The translations under genes and the position numbers were made by a program. From Eubacteriales bacterium (GTDB taxonomy: Bacteria > Bacillota > Clostridia > Lachnospirales > Lachnospiraceae): a DNA stretch of 64,000 bases. Of the stretch, positions 25,867 through 34,860 are shown piece by piece. Under the pieces are notes generated by a model. It did not search any database and was not told the DNA's origin. It saw only the letters and a list, made by a program, of their open reading frames with translations. The DNA lies in contig JAUNGJ010000004.1 of the NCBI GenBank assembly GCA_030524585.1, forward strand, positions 1 to 64,000. Direction: 5' to 3'. The stretch's first letter is position 1. Each line of letters begins with the position of its first letter.

Positions 25867-27567
25867 ATGTTTCGAAAAAAAAGCTCTTCTTCTACAAAGG
25901 GATCTATCGCCCCTACCGTCATCTGGTGGATTGTTGTGGTATTTCTTACACTGACCGTCATCTATCCTTCCATACGCCTGATCATCAACAGTCTGAAGGT
26001 TGACGGAGGATATGGTCTTGATAATTATGCCACAGTATTCTCAGATCCCGGCATTTTAAAGAGCATGAAAAACTCCTTTATTGTTGTAATTCCTGCCACC
26101 ATCTTTTCGACCATTATCGGTGTGTTTTTATCCTGGGTGGTTGTAAGGACGAATGTCCCCGGCGTCAAATACTGGAAAAGACTTCTGTCTATCCCCTATT
26201 TTATTCCTCCCTTCATCGGAGCGATTGCCTGGACCTTCCTGCTGGGGCCTGTAGGATATTTTAACAAATTCCTCATGTCCACCTTCGACCTTCAGCAGGC
26301 TCCACTGAATATCTATAGTCTGGGCGGCATGATTTTTATCATGTCCATGTACCGCTATGCGGTATCCTTCATTGTTGTACTGCCCACCATGAAGCGCATT
26401 TCCGCTTCCGTAGAAGAAGCGGCCCGTATTTCCGGCGCTTCTCCCTGGCGTACCTTAAGGGACATTACACTCCCACTAATTACGCCCTCCATTCTGGGCG
26501 CCATGCTGTTGACATTTATGTTCATCCTGGCTGATTTCGGTGTTTCTTCCGTACTCGGTGCGCCAAATCAGATCCACCTGATGACAACTCAGATATATTA
26601 TATGATTTGTAACTCTTCAATCGCAAACAATCTTCAGATTGCTTCCGCCTACTCGTTGTTCCTGTCCCTGTTCGGCCTGATCGGTCTCTGGGTTTACAAC
26701 AAGGTGCTGGCTACAAACAAATTTGTCGTTGTAAGCGGCAAGAGCGCAGCCGTAGAACCTACGCGTCTGAACAGACCTGCACGCTGGATTCTGTTCGTGG
26801 TCCTGGTAATCTTTTTCCTGTTTACCACCTGCGCTCCGATCATTGCCACCCTGATCACCTCGCTGACCAAGACTTACGGCCTGCCATTCGGTCTGGATAA
26901 TATGACGTTCCAGAACTTCGTTCAGATGCTTCAGATTCAGAACGTAGCCCGGGCTTTTAAAAACAGCCTATTCCTGTCCGTAACGGCCAGCATTGTTATC
27001 ACACTCGTAACCCTGATCATTTCCTACATAGCTATCCGGGGCGGAGTCAGAGGTATTAAGGGTATCCGTTTTATGCAGCTGGTTGTAGTGCTGCCCTATG
27101 CAGTACCGGGCGTTATCATCGCACTGTCCATGATTCTGGCATTTTCTCAGCCCATATTCGGTCTGAGGCTCTACAACACCATCTGGATTTTGCTGATTGC
27201 CTATATTGCGCGATTTATGAATCTGGGATACAACAATATCTCCGGGGCCATCAGCCAGGTAGATGCATCCCTGGAGGAAGCCGCCCGTATTTCAGGCGCT
27301 TCACAGCTGCGGGCATTCCGTGATGTAATGCTTCCTTTACTGAAGAACAGCCTGATCAGTTCCTTTTTCCTGGTTGTGGCGCCTACGATATCCGAGCTTT
27401 CTCTGTCAGGCCTCTTATGGTCCGTAGGAAATGAAACCGTCGGTACCATCGTATTCTCAGCCAAAGAAGAAGGCCGTATCCTTTTAACTGCTGCAATCGC
27501 TATCATACTGATTATACTGGTTGTTGTCATCAACCTGCTGGTCAGCTCTCTGACTGATAAAGACTAA
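25867..27567 (+). CDS. ABC importer permease, two fused domains (FbpB-like)
   Basis: A 566-residue integral membrane protein with about twelve helices, a tandem fusion of two binding-protein-dependent permease domains as in the iron(III)/AfuB group. Each half has its EAA loop that contacts the ATPase: EEAARISGASPWRTLRDITLPLI at about residue 178 and EEAARISGASQLRAFRDVMLPLL at about residue 472 (each shown in part). The gene lies after the intra-operon terminator and 15 bases ahead of the ATPase. Confidence 0.9.
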   Translation: MFRKKSSSSTKGSIAPTVIWWIVVVFLTLTVIYPSIRLIINSLKVDGGYGLDNYATVFSDPGILKSMKNSFIVVIPATIFSTIIGVFLSWVVVRTNVPGVKYWKRLLSIPYFIPPFIGAIAWTFLLGPVGYFNKFLMSTFDLQQAPLNIYSLGGMIFIMSMYRYAVSFIVVLPTMKRISASVEEAARISGASPWRTLRDITLPLITPSILGAMLLTFMFILADFGVSSVLGAPNQIHLMTTQIYYMICNSSIANNLQIASAYSLFLSLFGLIGLWVYNKVLATNKFVVVSGKSAAVEPTRLNRPARWILFVVLVIFFLFTTCAPIIATLITSLTKTYGLPFGLDNMTFQNFVQMLQIQNVARAFKNSLFLSVTASIVITLVTLIISYIAIRGGVRGIKGIRFMQLVVVLPYAVPGVIIALSMILAFSQPIFGLRLYNTIWILLIAYIARFMNLGYNNISGAISQVDASLEEAARISGASQLRAFRDVMLPLLKNSLISSFFLVVAPTISELSLSGLLWSVGNETVGTIVFSAKEEGRILLTAAIAIILIILVVVINLLVSSLTDKD

Positions 27568-27582
27568 TAGGAGGTATTCATA

Positions 27583-28653
27583 ATGGGAAAATTATCAATT
27601 CGAAATCTGACAAAAGCCTACGGTGACCATACCGTAGTAAACAAAGTGAATATAGAAGTAGAAGACAGCGAGCTGCTGACCATCGTAGGCCCTTCCGGGT
27701 GTGGCAAAACCACGATTCTCCGTATGATCGCAGGTTTTATCGAGCCTACCGGCGGTCAGATCTATCTGGATGACCAGCTGCTTGTTGACGTGGAAAACCA
27801 CGTACCTCCGGTTGTTCCCGAGAAGCGTAATGTAGGTATGGTATTTCAATCCTATGCAGTATGGCCCCACATGAAGGTTTTCGACAATGTGGCCTATCCG
27901 CTGAAGCTTCGTAAAGTCAGTAAAGACGTTATTCAAAGCGAAGTTATGCGCGTACTGAAACTCGTTCATCTGGAAGGTCTGGAAAAACGTATGGCACACG
28001 AGCTGTCCGGAGGCCAGCAGCAGCGTGTAGCGCTGGCGCGCGCGCTGGTCATGAAACCAAAGCTTCTTCTGCTGGACGAGCCTTTATCCAATCTGGATGC
28101 GGCTCTCCGAGAAGAAATGCGCGGTGAGATCAAAGAGATTCAGCGGACACAGCATATCACTATTATCAACGTAACACACGATCAGATTGAAGCCATGACC
28201 ATGTCCGACAAGGTTGCCGTAGTCAGAACGGGTGTATTGGAGCAGTTTGCCTCTCCCTATGAATTATATGAGGCGCCTGTGAATACATTTGTCGCAAAAT
28301 TTATTGGCTCTGCCAACATTCTGCCGGCTACCAGGAAGGCAGATGCGAAAAAAGATGCGAATGGCATGATGGACGTTATCGTAGCCGGCTGCTATCCGAT
28401 GAAGGTTCCATATGTTGAATCGAATAAAGAGAACGGATTTGTAGCTGTCCGCGCACATCACATGGCTCCAAATGAGGCTTCTCCTCTGAAAGCACATATT
28501 CGCCGAGCTCTGTACCAGGGCAGCCAGATTGAATACTACCTGGAAGCTCCCGGCTGCGAGATGTTCCGTCTGTTAACCGATGTCAGCTTCATTCAGCCCG
28601 AAGGAGCGAATATTGCTGTTGATATCCGGAAGGCGGTGTGGCTGGATGAGTAA
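27583..28653 (+). CDS. ABC importer ATP-binding protein
   Basis: A 356-residue MalK/FbpC-type ATPase. Walker A GPSGCGKTTI (residues 33-42), Q-loop in GMVFQSYAVWPHM, signature LSGGQQQRVALARAL, Walker B LLLLDEPLSNLDA, and the H-loop in NVTHDQIEAM. The C-terminal 110 residues are a TOBE-like regulatory domain. GGAGG precedes the ATG. The stop overlaps the MBL hydrolase start by eight bases, so all four genes form one operon. Confidence 0.95.
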   Translation: MGKLSIRNLTKAYGDHTVVNKVNIEVEDSELLTIVGPSGCGKTTILRMIAGFIEPTGGQIYLDDQLLVDVENHVPPVVPEKRNVGMVFQSYAVWPHMKVFDNVAYPLKLRKVSKDVIQSEVMRVLKLVHLEGLEKRMAHELSGGQQQRVALARALVMKPKLLLLDEPLSNLDAALREEMRGEIKEIQRTQHITIINVTHDQIEAMTMSDKVAVVRTGVLEQFASPYELYEAPVNTFVAKFIGSANILPATRKADAKKDANGMMDVIVAGCYPMKVPYVESNKENGFVAVRAHHMAPNEASPLKAHIRRALYQGSQIEYYLEAPGCEMFRLLTDVSFIQPEGANIAVDIRKAVWLDE

Positions 28654-29398
28654 TTTTACCTTTAAAGTCAATATCCTGGGCTGGTGGGGAGCATTTCCAC
28701 AGCCCGGAGGCGCCACCTGCGGAGTTCTGGTCACGACAAGCGAAGGCAAGTTTCTTCTGGATTGCGGCGGCGGTGTATTATCCAAATACTTTGAACACGC
28801 GAATCTGACGGATCAGTTTCAGGGTGTGCTGCTCTCCCATCTTCACTATGACCATATGGGGGATGTCGGCTGTCTCTATTACGCGATCAATTATGCGCTT
28901 CGGGTAGGCTTACGCACCGGCAAGCCTCAGATTTATGCTCCTGCCACTCCCGCCACCATGTGGGATGCCGTACAGTATCCTTTCTGTGATACCCACGTAC
29001 TGAGCGACGGCATGAAGCTTCGTATGGCCGGAGCCGATATTACCGTCAAAAAGGTAAATCATACCATTGAATGCTATGCCTTTCGCATTGAGAAGAACGG
29101 AAAGACCCTCGTATATTATACAGATACGACTTACGACCCTTCTCATACCGAATTCCTGTCAGGAGCAGACCTTTTGATCTGCGAAGCTACGATTTCTATG
29201 GGAACCAGACATACCATAGGCGCCGGACACATGACGGATATCGAAGCCGGACAATCCGCCGCTAACGGCAAAGTAAAGGAGCTTTGTCTATACCATCTTC
29301 CAAGCGACGGCGACATTCCATTCATGAGGATTCGTGCCGGTTCTGTATACGATGGTGCAATTTACACGCCGGATATCCGCTCAGAATTCACGATCTAA
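28646..29398 (+). CDS. MBL-fold metallo-hydrolase (RNase Z/PhnP-like)
   Basis: A 250-residue metallo-beta-lactamase-fold enzyme. The HxHxDH metal motif is in LLSHLHYDHMGDVG (about residue 65); a later histidine is in VNHTIECY, the bridging Asp in YYTDTTYD, and a final histidine in GAGHMTDIEA. The layout is that of phosphodiesterases such as PhnP and RNase Z rather than beta-lactamases. A longer frame to 28580 lies inside the ATPase gene; the ATG at 28646 overlaps its stop and starts the domain. Its place in an importer operon suggests it acts on the imported compound, possibly a phosphodiester; this is inference. Confidence 0.85.
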   Translation: MSNFTFKVNILGWWGAFPQPGGATCGVLVTTSEGKFLLDCGGGVLSKYFEHANLTDQFQGVLLSHLHYDHMGDVGCLYYAINYALRVGLRTGKPQIYAPATPATMWDAVQYPFCDTHVLSDGMKLRMAGADITVKKVNHTIECYAFRIEKNGKTLVYYTDTTYDPSHTEFLSGADLLICEATISMGTRHTIGAGHMTDIEAGQSAANGKVKELCLYHLPSDGDIPFMRIRAGSVYDGAIYTPDIRSEFTI

Positions 29399-29451
29399 AA
29401 CGGGAACCCGGCAAACTTTTTACAAACCACAGTAATTAGGAGGTAAGAGTG

Positions 29452-30141
29452 ATGCTGCCGATATTTGATGGACTTCGTGATTTTACATTTTTATCCATCA
29501 CAATGCGAATTTTATTTTCTTCTCTCTCTGCCGGCCTGATCGGTTTTGAACGCGGACGTGCCGGACGTGCCGCCGGTCTCAGGACCCATATTCTGGTGTC
29601 CCTGGGCGCCTGCATCGTAATGTGCGTGGACCACTATCTGGTAGTAGCGATCAATCCCGCTGCAGACCCTGCCCGTCTGGGTGCGCAGGTCATCAATGGA
29701 ATTGGCTTTCTTGGCGCCGGAACCATCCTGGCAACGGGCAAACGTGTGACCGGCCTTACAACTGCCGCCGGACTATGGACAACTGCCTGCGTAGGATTGG
29801 CGTATGGAGCCGGATACTTTGAAGGCGGACTTCTGGTAACCATCGTAATGCCCATTGTAATGATTATCCTGCACAGATTGGAAGGACATACTTCAACACT
29901 GATCGGCATGGAGCTTCTGGTGGAAATTACAGCCCCGGAGGATATCCCCTGTCTGCTGGAAACCACAAGAAAATGCGGCGGGCATGTAGAAAACGTCCGA
30001 ATTAATGATGATTCAAAGAAGGTTAAAAAAGGCCATATACTGGTCCGTCTCTCCCTAAGAGTCGGACGCACCTTTGATTCATCCGAAATACTGGATGCTC
30101 TGTCAAAAAAGATAACGGTAATCCGTTTTGAAGAACTTTGA
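29452..30141 (+). CDS. MgtC/SapB family membrane protein
   Basis: A 229-residue protein. The N-terminal 140 residues contain four or five helices with the family signature: GLIGFERGRAGRAAGLRTHI, QVINGIGFLGAGTIL, and GLTTAAGLWTTACVGLAYG. The C-terminal 80 residues form a soluble ACT-like domain. MgtC proteins inhibit the F-type ATPase or affect phosphate uptake and magnesium stress in pathogens; in gut commensals their role is unclear. AGGAGG is eight bases before the ATG at 29452; a GTG at 29449 is less well placed. It lies 53 bases after the MBL gene and may share its transcript. Confidence 0.88.
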   Translation: MLPIFDGLRDFTFLSITMRILFSSLSAGLIGFERGRAGRAAGLRTHILVSLGACIVMCVDHYLVVAINPAADPARLGAQVINGIGFLGAGTILATGKRVTGLTTAAGLWTTACVGLAYGAGYFEGGLLVTIVMPIVMIILHRLEGHTSTLIGMELLVEITAPEDIPCLLETTRKCGGHVENVRINDDSKKVKKGHILVRLSLRVGRTFDSSEILDALSKKITVIRFEEL

Positions 30142-30200
30142 TTTGTCTGTTTTAGCAGCTTTCTTCTCAAAAAAACCGAAAAATGTAATAAGGTTATCCA

Positions 30201-30229
30201 TTTACAATAAGCTTTTGTTGTACTATACT
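30201..30229 (+). promoter_or_regulatory. Promoter upstream of ispG
   Basis: TTTACA (30201-30206) and TATACT (30224-30229) with a 17-base spacer. The expected start lies at about 30236, directly at the first leader hairpin. Confidence 0.65.
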
Positions 30230-30238
30230 AGAATAGAA

Positions 30239-30412
30239 ATATACTGCTTCTACATAATTTTGGTAAATGGAGAAGCAGTATATTGATTGTATTTACATGA
30301 ATATGACAATATGCGAAGACTAACCTGAATATTTTAAGTAATAAAAAACAGAAGATAACCACTAGAACGGTATTTTCTGCAATTTGCAGCCCTGGCGGAA
30401 CAGGCCGGCTGC
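30239..30412 (+). promoter_or_regulatory. Structured 5' leader of ispG with three hairpins
   Basis: Three stems are visible. ATATACTGCTTCT (30239-30251) pairs perfectly over 13 bases with AGAAGCAGTATAT (30271-30283). CAGAAGATAACC (30349-30360) pairs with GGTATTTTCTG (30369-30379) with one bulge. GCAGCC (30386-30391) pairs with GGCTGC (30407-30412), just ahead of the GGAGG site. A 190-base structured leader on an isoprenoid gene is not a described riboswitch as far as I know. No T-run follows the last stem, so control of translation or mRNA stability is more likely than termination. Confidence 0.45.
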
Positions 30413-30428
30413 TTTGGAGGAAGAAGCT

Positions 30429-31496
30429 ATGTATAGAAACATGACAAAACAGGTAATGGTAGGAAATGTTCCGATTGGCGGAGATGCGCCTATCACAATC
30501 CAATCCATGACAAATACGAAGACCGAGGATGTGGCTGCGACGGTGGCACAGATTCAGGAGTTAGCAGATGCCGGATGTCAGATTATCCGCTGCGCAGTGC
30601 CTACTTTTGAAGCTGCCAGAGCACTGAAAGAAATCAAGAAACAAATCACCATCCCCCTTGTAGCGGATATTCATTTTGATTACAAATTAGCCATTGCCGC
30701 TATTGAAAACGGAGCGGATAAGATTCGTATCAATCCTGGCAACATCGGCAGTCCCGAGAAGATTCAGGCTGTAGTAGAAAAGGCTGTAGAATATCAGGTA
30801 CCGATTCGAATCGGCGTAAACAGCGGCTCCCTGGAAAAGGAACTGATCAGAAAATACGGCGGTGTAACTGCCGAGGGATTGGTGGAAAGCGCCCTTGACA
30901 AGATAAAGATCGTGGAAGGCTTTGGTCTGAAGGATATTATCGTCAGCATCAAATCCTCCGATGTCATGATGTGCATTAAGGCCTACGAGCTGATGGTTCA
31001 GGCTACCGATTATCCCCTTCATGTGGGAATCACAGAGGCAGGTCCTCTCTCCAGCGGAATCATCAAGTCCAGTGTGGGTCTGGGTATTATTCTGAATCAG
31101 GGTATCGGAAATACCATCCGTGTTTCCCTGACCGGCGACCGGGTAGAGGAAGTAAAGACAGCTCAGAAGGTGCTTGCAGCCCTTGGCTTAAGAAAATGCG
31201 GCATCGAAGTGGTATCCTGTCCTACCTGCGGCAGAACACAGATCGATTTGATCCGTCTTGCCAATCAGGTTGAAACACTGGTTGCAGGCTATGATCTGAA
31301 TCTCAAGGTTGCTGTCATGGGCTGTGTGGTCAATGGCCCTGGCGAAGCCAGAGAGGCTGATCTGGGTATAGCCGGCGGCCGCGGGGAAGGCTTACTGTTC
31401 AAAAAGGGACAGATTGTACACAAAATGCCGGAATCACAGCTTTTATCTGCACTGAAGGATGAGCTGGATCACTGGGATGAAGAAAGGAATAATTAA
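30429..31496 (+). CDS. ispG: 4-hydroxy-3-methylbut-2-en-1-yl diphosphate synthase (flavodoxin)
   Basis: A 355-residue IspG (GcpE), the sixth step of the MEP pathway, converting MEcPP to HMBPP with a 4Fe-4S cluster. Motifs: [49 protein letters not shown], and the cluster cysteines in [10 protein letters not shown] and [15 protein letters not shown]. An upstream frame to 30384 crosses the leader hairpin; GGAGG sits about eight bases before the ATG at 30429. It stands apart from dxr, although in many Clostridia the two are neighbours. Confidence 0.95.
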   Translation: MYRNMTKQVMVGNVPIGGDAPITIQSMTNTKTEDVAATVAQIQELADAGCQIIRCAVPTFEAARALKEIKKQITIPLVADIHFDYKLAIAAIENGADKIRINPGNIGSPEKIQAVVEKAVEYQVPIRIGVNSGSLEKELIRKYGGVTAEGLVESALDKIKIVEGFGLKDIIVSIKSSDVMMCIKAYELMVQATDYPLHVGITEAGPLSSGIIKSSVGLGIILNQGIGNTIRVSLTGDRVEEVKTAQKVLAALGLRKCGIEVVSCPTCGRTQIDLIRLANQVETLVAGYDLNLKVAVMGCVVNGPGEAREADLGIAGGRGEGLLFKKGQIVHKMPESQLLSALKDELDHWDEERNN

Positions 31497-31510
31497 ATCA
31501 AAATTATAAC

Positions 31511-32482
31511 ATGAAAAAGATTGTTAACAATGAACGTATGATGCTGCGCGTATGCGATCTGTATTACAACAGAGATGTAAGTCAGAGCGACATCGCAAAG
31601 CTGCTGGACATCTCCCGTCCTACTGTTTCCAGGCTGTTAAAGAGCGCCAAGCAGAAAAGGGTTGTGGAGATTATCATTTCCGACCCTCAGAAACGACGAT
31701 ATTCTGAATTGGAGCGGAGGCTGGAGAAAACATTTAAACTCCAGGAAGTCATTGTGGCAGATACCGTAGATGACAGTAACCAGAAAGATGTTCTGGCCAA
31801 AATGGCTGCCGGTTATCTGAACTCCATACTGAAAGACAACGATGTTATTGGCGTTGGCATGGGAACCACCCTGCGTTACATCGCGCCATATGCATCCAAA
31901 CAGTTCCAGAACCTTACCTTTGTTCCGCTTCTGGGCGGAAGCGGCAACATGGAGGTTACTCTGGATGCCAACTATGTAGTGGATGTTTTAGCCAAATCCT
32001 TCTGTGGAAACGGATTACATCTTTATGTGCCCGCAGTCGTTTCACGTGCCCAGACAAAGAGGACGCTCCTAAAAGAAGAAAGCGTCTGCAAAGTAATGAA
32101 CTGTTACGACCGTCTGAGTGCAGTTTTGGTCGGTATCGGCACCGGCGATGACAGATCGTCAGCCTTTCAGAGCGGCTACTACTCTGAAGAGATGAAGAAA
32201 CATGTCAGAGAAGCGGAGGTGTGCGGCGATATCTGCATGCATCTCTATGGAAGAGACGGCAATGCAGAACGAATTGAGTATAATAAACAGGTTTTTGGAA
32301 TAAATCTGAACAAATTAAAAAAAGTTCCTTATGCCATCGGAATCGCCAGCGGCATTCACAAAGCAGAGGCAATTCGCGGAGCAATTCGCGGCGGTTATAT
32401 CAATGTACTGGTCACCGATGCCAAATGTGCAGAAGCTTTGTTTCAACTGGAAGAAAATGAAGCTTCCACAGGGAACAGATAA
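31511..32482 (+). CDS. SorC-family (sugar-binding) transcriptional regulator
   Basis: A 323-residue regulator. The N-terminal HTH reads VCDLYYNRDVSQSDIAKLL, then DISRPTVSRLLKSAKQKRVV at about residues 33-52. The rest is the SorC sugar-phosphate-binding domain (GVGMGTTLRYIAPY; VPLLGGSGNM; VGIGTGDDRSSAF; DAKCAEALFQL). Such proteins, including DeoR of Bacillus and CggR, respond to phosphorylated sugars. It begins 14 bases after ispG and is followed by an HPr-like gene, so the three may be one transcript. The adjacent HPr-like gene supports a link to carbohydrate signalling. Confidence 0.88.
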   Translation: MKKIVNNERMMLRVCDLYYNRDVSQSDIAKLLDISRPTVSRLLKSAKQKRVVEIIISDPQKRRYSELERRLEKTFKLQEVIVADTVDDSNQKDVLAKMAAGYLNSILKDNDVIGVGMGTTLRYIAPYASKQFQNLTFVPLLGGSGNMEVTLDANYVVDVLAKSFCGNGLHLYVPAVVSRAQTKRTLLKEESVCKVMNCYDRLSAVLVGIGTGDDRSSAFQSGYYSEEMKKHVREAEVCGDICMHLYGRDGNAERIEYNKQVFGINLNKLKKVPYAIGIASGIHKAEAIRGAIRGGYINVLVTDAKCAEALFQLEENEASTGNR

Positions 32483-32497
32483 AAAGGAGGGCAACTT

Positions 32498-32773
32498 ATG
32501 TATATAAAAAAAGCAAAAATTTTAAATCCTTTGGGAATCCACGGACGAGCAGCCAACAAATTCACCCATGCTGCTTCCCAGTTTGACTCACATATTTTTG
32601 TAGAAAGAGCCGATGATGCCCTGAAAAAAGCAAACGCCAAATCTATCGTATTTCTTTTGGCGCTGTGCCTGAACCAGAATGATGAAATTATCATCTCTGC
32701 CGAAGGTCCTGATGAAGAAAACGCTGTCAATGCTCTGGTGGATTGTCTTCAGACGCTGGCAGATGAAGAATAG
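32498..32773 (+). CDS. HPr-family phosphocarrier-like protein
   Basis: A 91-residue HPr-fold protein. The active-site histidine is in NPLGIHGRAANKF (canonical NPxGLHARPA), so the proline after the arginine is lost while His and Arg remain. The regulatory serine is likely that in NAKSIVFLLAL. Canonical HPr takes phosphate from PEP via enzyme I for sugar import; this one may be a Crh- or FPr-like paralogue with a regulatory role. AAGGAGG lies close upstream, and a terminator follows 26 bases after the stop. Confidence 0.85.
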   Translation: MYIKKAKILNPLGIHGRAANKFTHAASQFDSHIFVERADDALKKANAKSIVFLLALCLNQNDEIIISAEGPDEENAVNALVDCLQTLADEE

Positions 32774-32799
32774 AATAAAAATTCCCGAATAAACATTTG

Positions 32800-32833
32800 A
32801 GTGCTGTTCACACAGAGTGGACAGCACTTTTTT
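32800..32833 (+). terminator. Terminator of the HPr-like gene
   Basis: AGTGCTGT (32800-32807) pairs with ACAGCACT (32821-32828), extended by CAC/GTG, and is followed by six T. It also lies three bases from the convergent GH42 stop. Confidence 0.9.
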
Positions 32834-32835
32834 CA

Positions 32836-34860
32836 TCATTTATATTCTTCTATTATCCTCAGGTCCCATGCAGGAATTATGACAGACTCTTTTTCTTCCA
32901 CCGGATCTCCGCACAGAATATCATATCCCGGCTTTCCCGTATAAATCGCAGACTGCTCCTTCTCAGAATAATTCAGATAAAAGCGCAGGCTTTTTCCAGC
33001 CCCATTCACGCCTTTTCTTACAATTACCGGGAAGGACTCTGCCCCTGCAGGCTCCACCCCGGCCATCTGAAGTGCATCTGTAAGAATCCGCCCCAAAAGT
33101 TCTCTGTCCATCATACACCCGATATAGTATCCATATCCTTTTCCAAAATGGTTCCGGGTAACTGCCGCATACTCCTTCCAGCAGTAATGCTCATAAGTAA
33201 GCAGCACCTCTGCCCCTTCCGGGATCAAAAGCTCCATAAATACCTCTGCTTCATGTTCTTCCACATCTTTCGCAGCAGGACCCGCAAGCTTTACATTCCC
33301 CGGAAATGCAAACTGGTGATAACGTACTCCCATACATCCCCTCAGAATACGCGGCTGTACCTCGTGGCTTACCTTCACATTCTCATTGGCAAATCCGGTC
33401 TTAAAGGTGGACACCAGCGTCCCGCCCTGCTCCACATATGCCTTCAGACGCTCCAGAAGCCCGTCAGAGGCCGCATAAAGCGCAGGTGTGACAATCATCC
33501 TGTACTGTCCTAAATCTTCAGTTTCCGGCCAGATAATATCACATTCTACATTCATCCGGTACAAAGTGTCATACATCCACCGGAACACATCATTATAATC
33601 CGTATCTCCCGGCTTCGAGCCGTTTGCTGTGGACTCAATCCCAAACCATTTTAATGCTGTCAGCGCTTCGTTGCTGACAAGAACCGCCACTTCATTCCTC
33701 TTCTTCAGCCCCTGCAGATGTTCCCCCAGTTCCGCAAATTCTTTCCCGATTCTGCAGGCCTCAAGATACGTCGCATTTTCTGCAAAATCATGGCTCAGCA
33801 CCCCCTTCCAGTAAGTCTCGCAGGCATTGTGAAGGGAGTGCCAGTGCCAGTATTCCACGCCGCACGCACCGGAGGCAATATGGCTGTACGCCTGCAGCCG
33901 GAGCTGCCCCTTATACGGCGTCCATCCGGGAAATCCCTGGGCCGCCGTCTCCAACACCAGATAATTATCCTTCTTCAGACACCGGATCAGATCGCCGCCA
34001 AAGGCAATCTCAGCCCCTGTCAGGTCATCCTGAGACGGATGATAGATATCGCATCCTGCAACTGTCAGACACTTCGCCACCTGTAAATGATCCACAAAGG
34101 GCTGTACGCCATAGGAATAACCGCGCCACTCATAATCCAGATTGTGAGTGATAAACTGGTCTTCCCCCCGGTATTCATTTACAATATCCGCCTGCCAGCT
34201 AAGAAACTTTGTCACAAGAGACCGCTGGAACTTCTCAAATTCCGCCCCGAGACTTCCGTTAATGGTTCCTCTCACATCCGGAAAATCCTCCCAGGCATTG
34301 ATCCGATTACTCCAGTAATCCAGACCAAATTCCCGGTTCAGAAGGTCCAGATCACCATCAAATTTCTGACGGAGATATTTCACAAACTGTCTCTGTACAT
34401 TCTGCCCGGCAGTTCCATAATATTTGGTCTCGTTATCCAGTTGGAATCCCACCACACATTTCCGGTGTGCCGTACATTCCATCAGCTTCCTTATGATACG
34501 CTCCGCATAATACAGATAGGCAGGATGCGTAATATCCATAATCTGTCTGGGGCCGTAAATGCCTCTTCCATTTACCGTGGTCGCAATCACCTCCGGATAA
34601 GACTTCTCCATCCAGGAGGGAATCGCATAGGTAGGCGTTCCGATAATCACATCAATGCCTGCCTCTTCCATCGCATCCATCACTCGTATCACATGGGAAA
34701 AATCAAAGACTCCCTCCTGAGGCTCACAGGTACTCCAGGTGGATTCCGCAATACGCACCGTATTGATTCCCGCCCTTTTCATCATTTCTATATCCTGGTC
34801 CAGGCGCTCGCAGGGCATATATTCATCGTAATAGGCAGCGCCAAAACGTATTTTATTCAT
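32836..34860 (-). CDS. Beta-galactosidase, glycoside hydrolase family 42 (second copy)
   Basis: A 674-residue GH42 enzyme, only distantly similar to the copy at 10853-12874. Barrel entry is FGAAYYDEYMPCERLDQDI; the acid/base glutamate is in GFQLDNETKYYG (about residue 144) and the nucleophile in YLVLETAAQGFP (about residue 301). It lacks the Cys cluster next to the acid/base that the other copy has, so it belongs to a different GH42 branch. AAGGAG lies six bases before the ATG at 34860; an earlier ATG at 34881 is inside the MATE gene. The start overlaps the MATE stop by eight bases, so the two are coupled. No signal peptide. Confidence 0.92.
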   Translation of the reverse strand: MNKIRFGAAYYDEYMPCERLDQDIEMMKRAGINTVRIAESTWSTCEPQEGVFDFSHVIRVMDAMEEAGIDVIIGTPTYAIPSWMEKSYPEVIATTVNGRGIYGPRQIMDITHPAYLYYAERIIRKLMECTAHRKCVVGFQLDNETKYYGTAGQNVQRQFVKYLRQKFDGDLDLLNREFGLDYWSNRINAWEDFPDVRGTINGSLGAEFEKFQRSLVTKFLSWQADIVNEYRGEDQFITHNLDYEWRGYSYGVQPFVDHLQVAKCLTVAGCDIYHPSQDDLTGAEIAFGGDLIRCLKKDNYLVLETAAQGFPGWTPYKGQLRLQAYSHIASGACGVEYWHWHSLHNACETYWKGVLSHDFAENATYLEACRIGKEFAELGEHLQGLKKRNEVAVLVSNEALTALKWFGIESTANGSKPGDTDYNDVFRWMYDTLYRMNVECDIIWPETEDLGQYRMIVTPALYAASDGLLERLKAYVEQGGTLVSTFKTGFANENVKVSHEVQPRILRGCMGVRYHQFAFPGNVKLAGPAAKDVEEHEAEVFMELLIPEGAEVLLTYEHYCWKEYAAVTRNHFGKGYGYYIGCMMDRELLGRILTDALQMAGVEPAGAESFPVIVRKGVNGAGKSLRFYLNYSEKEQSAIYTGKPGYDILCGDPVEEKESVIIPAWDLRIIEEYK

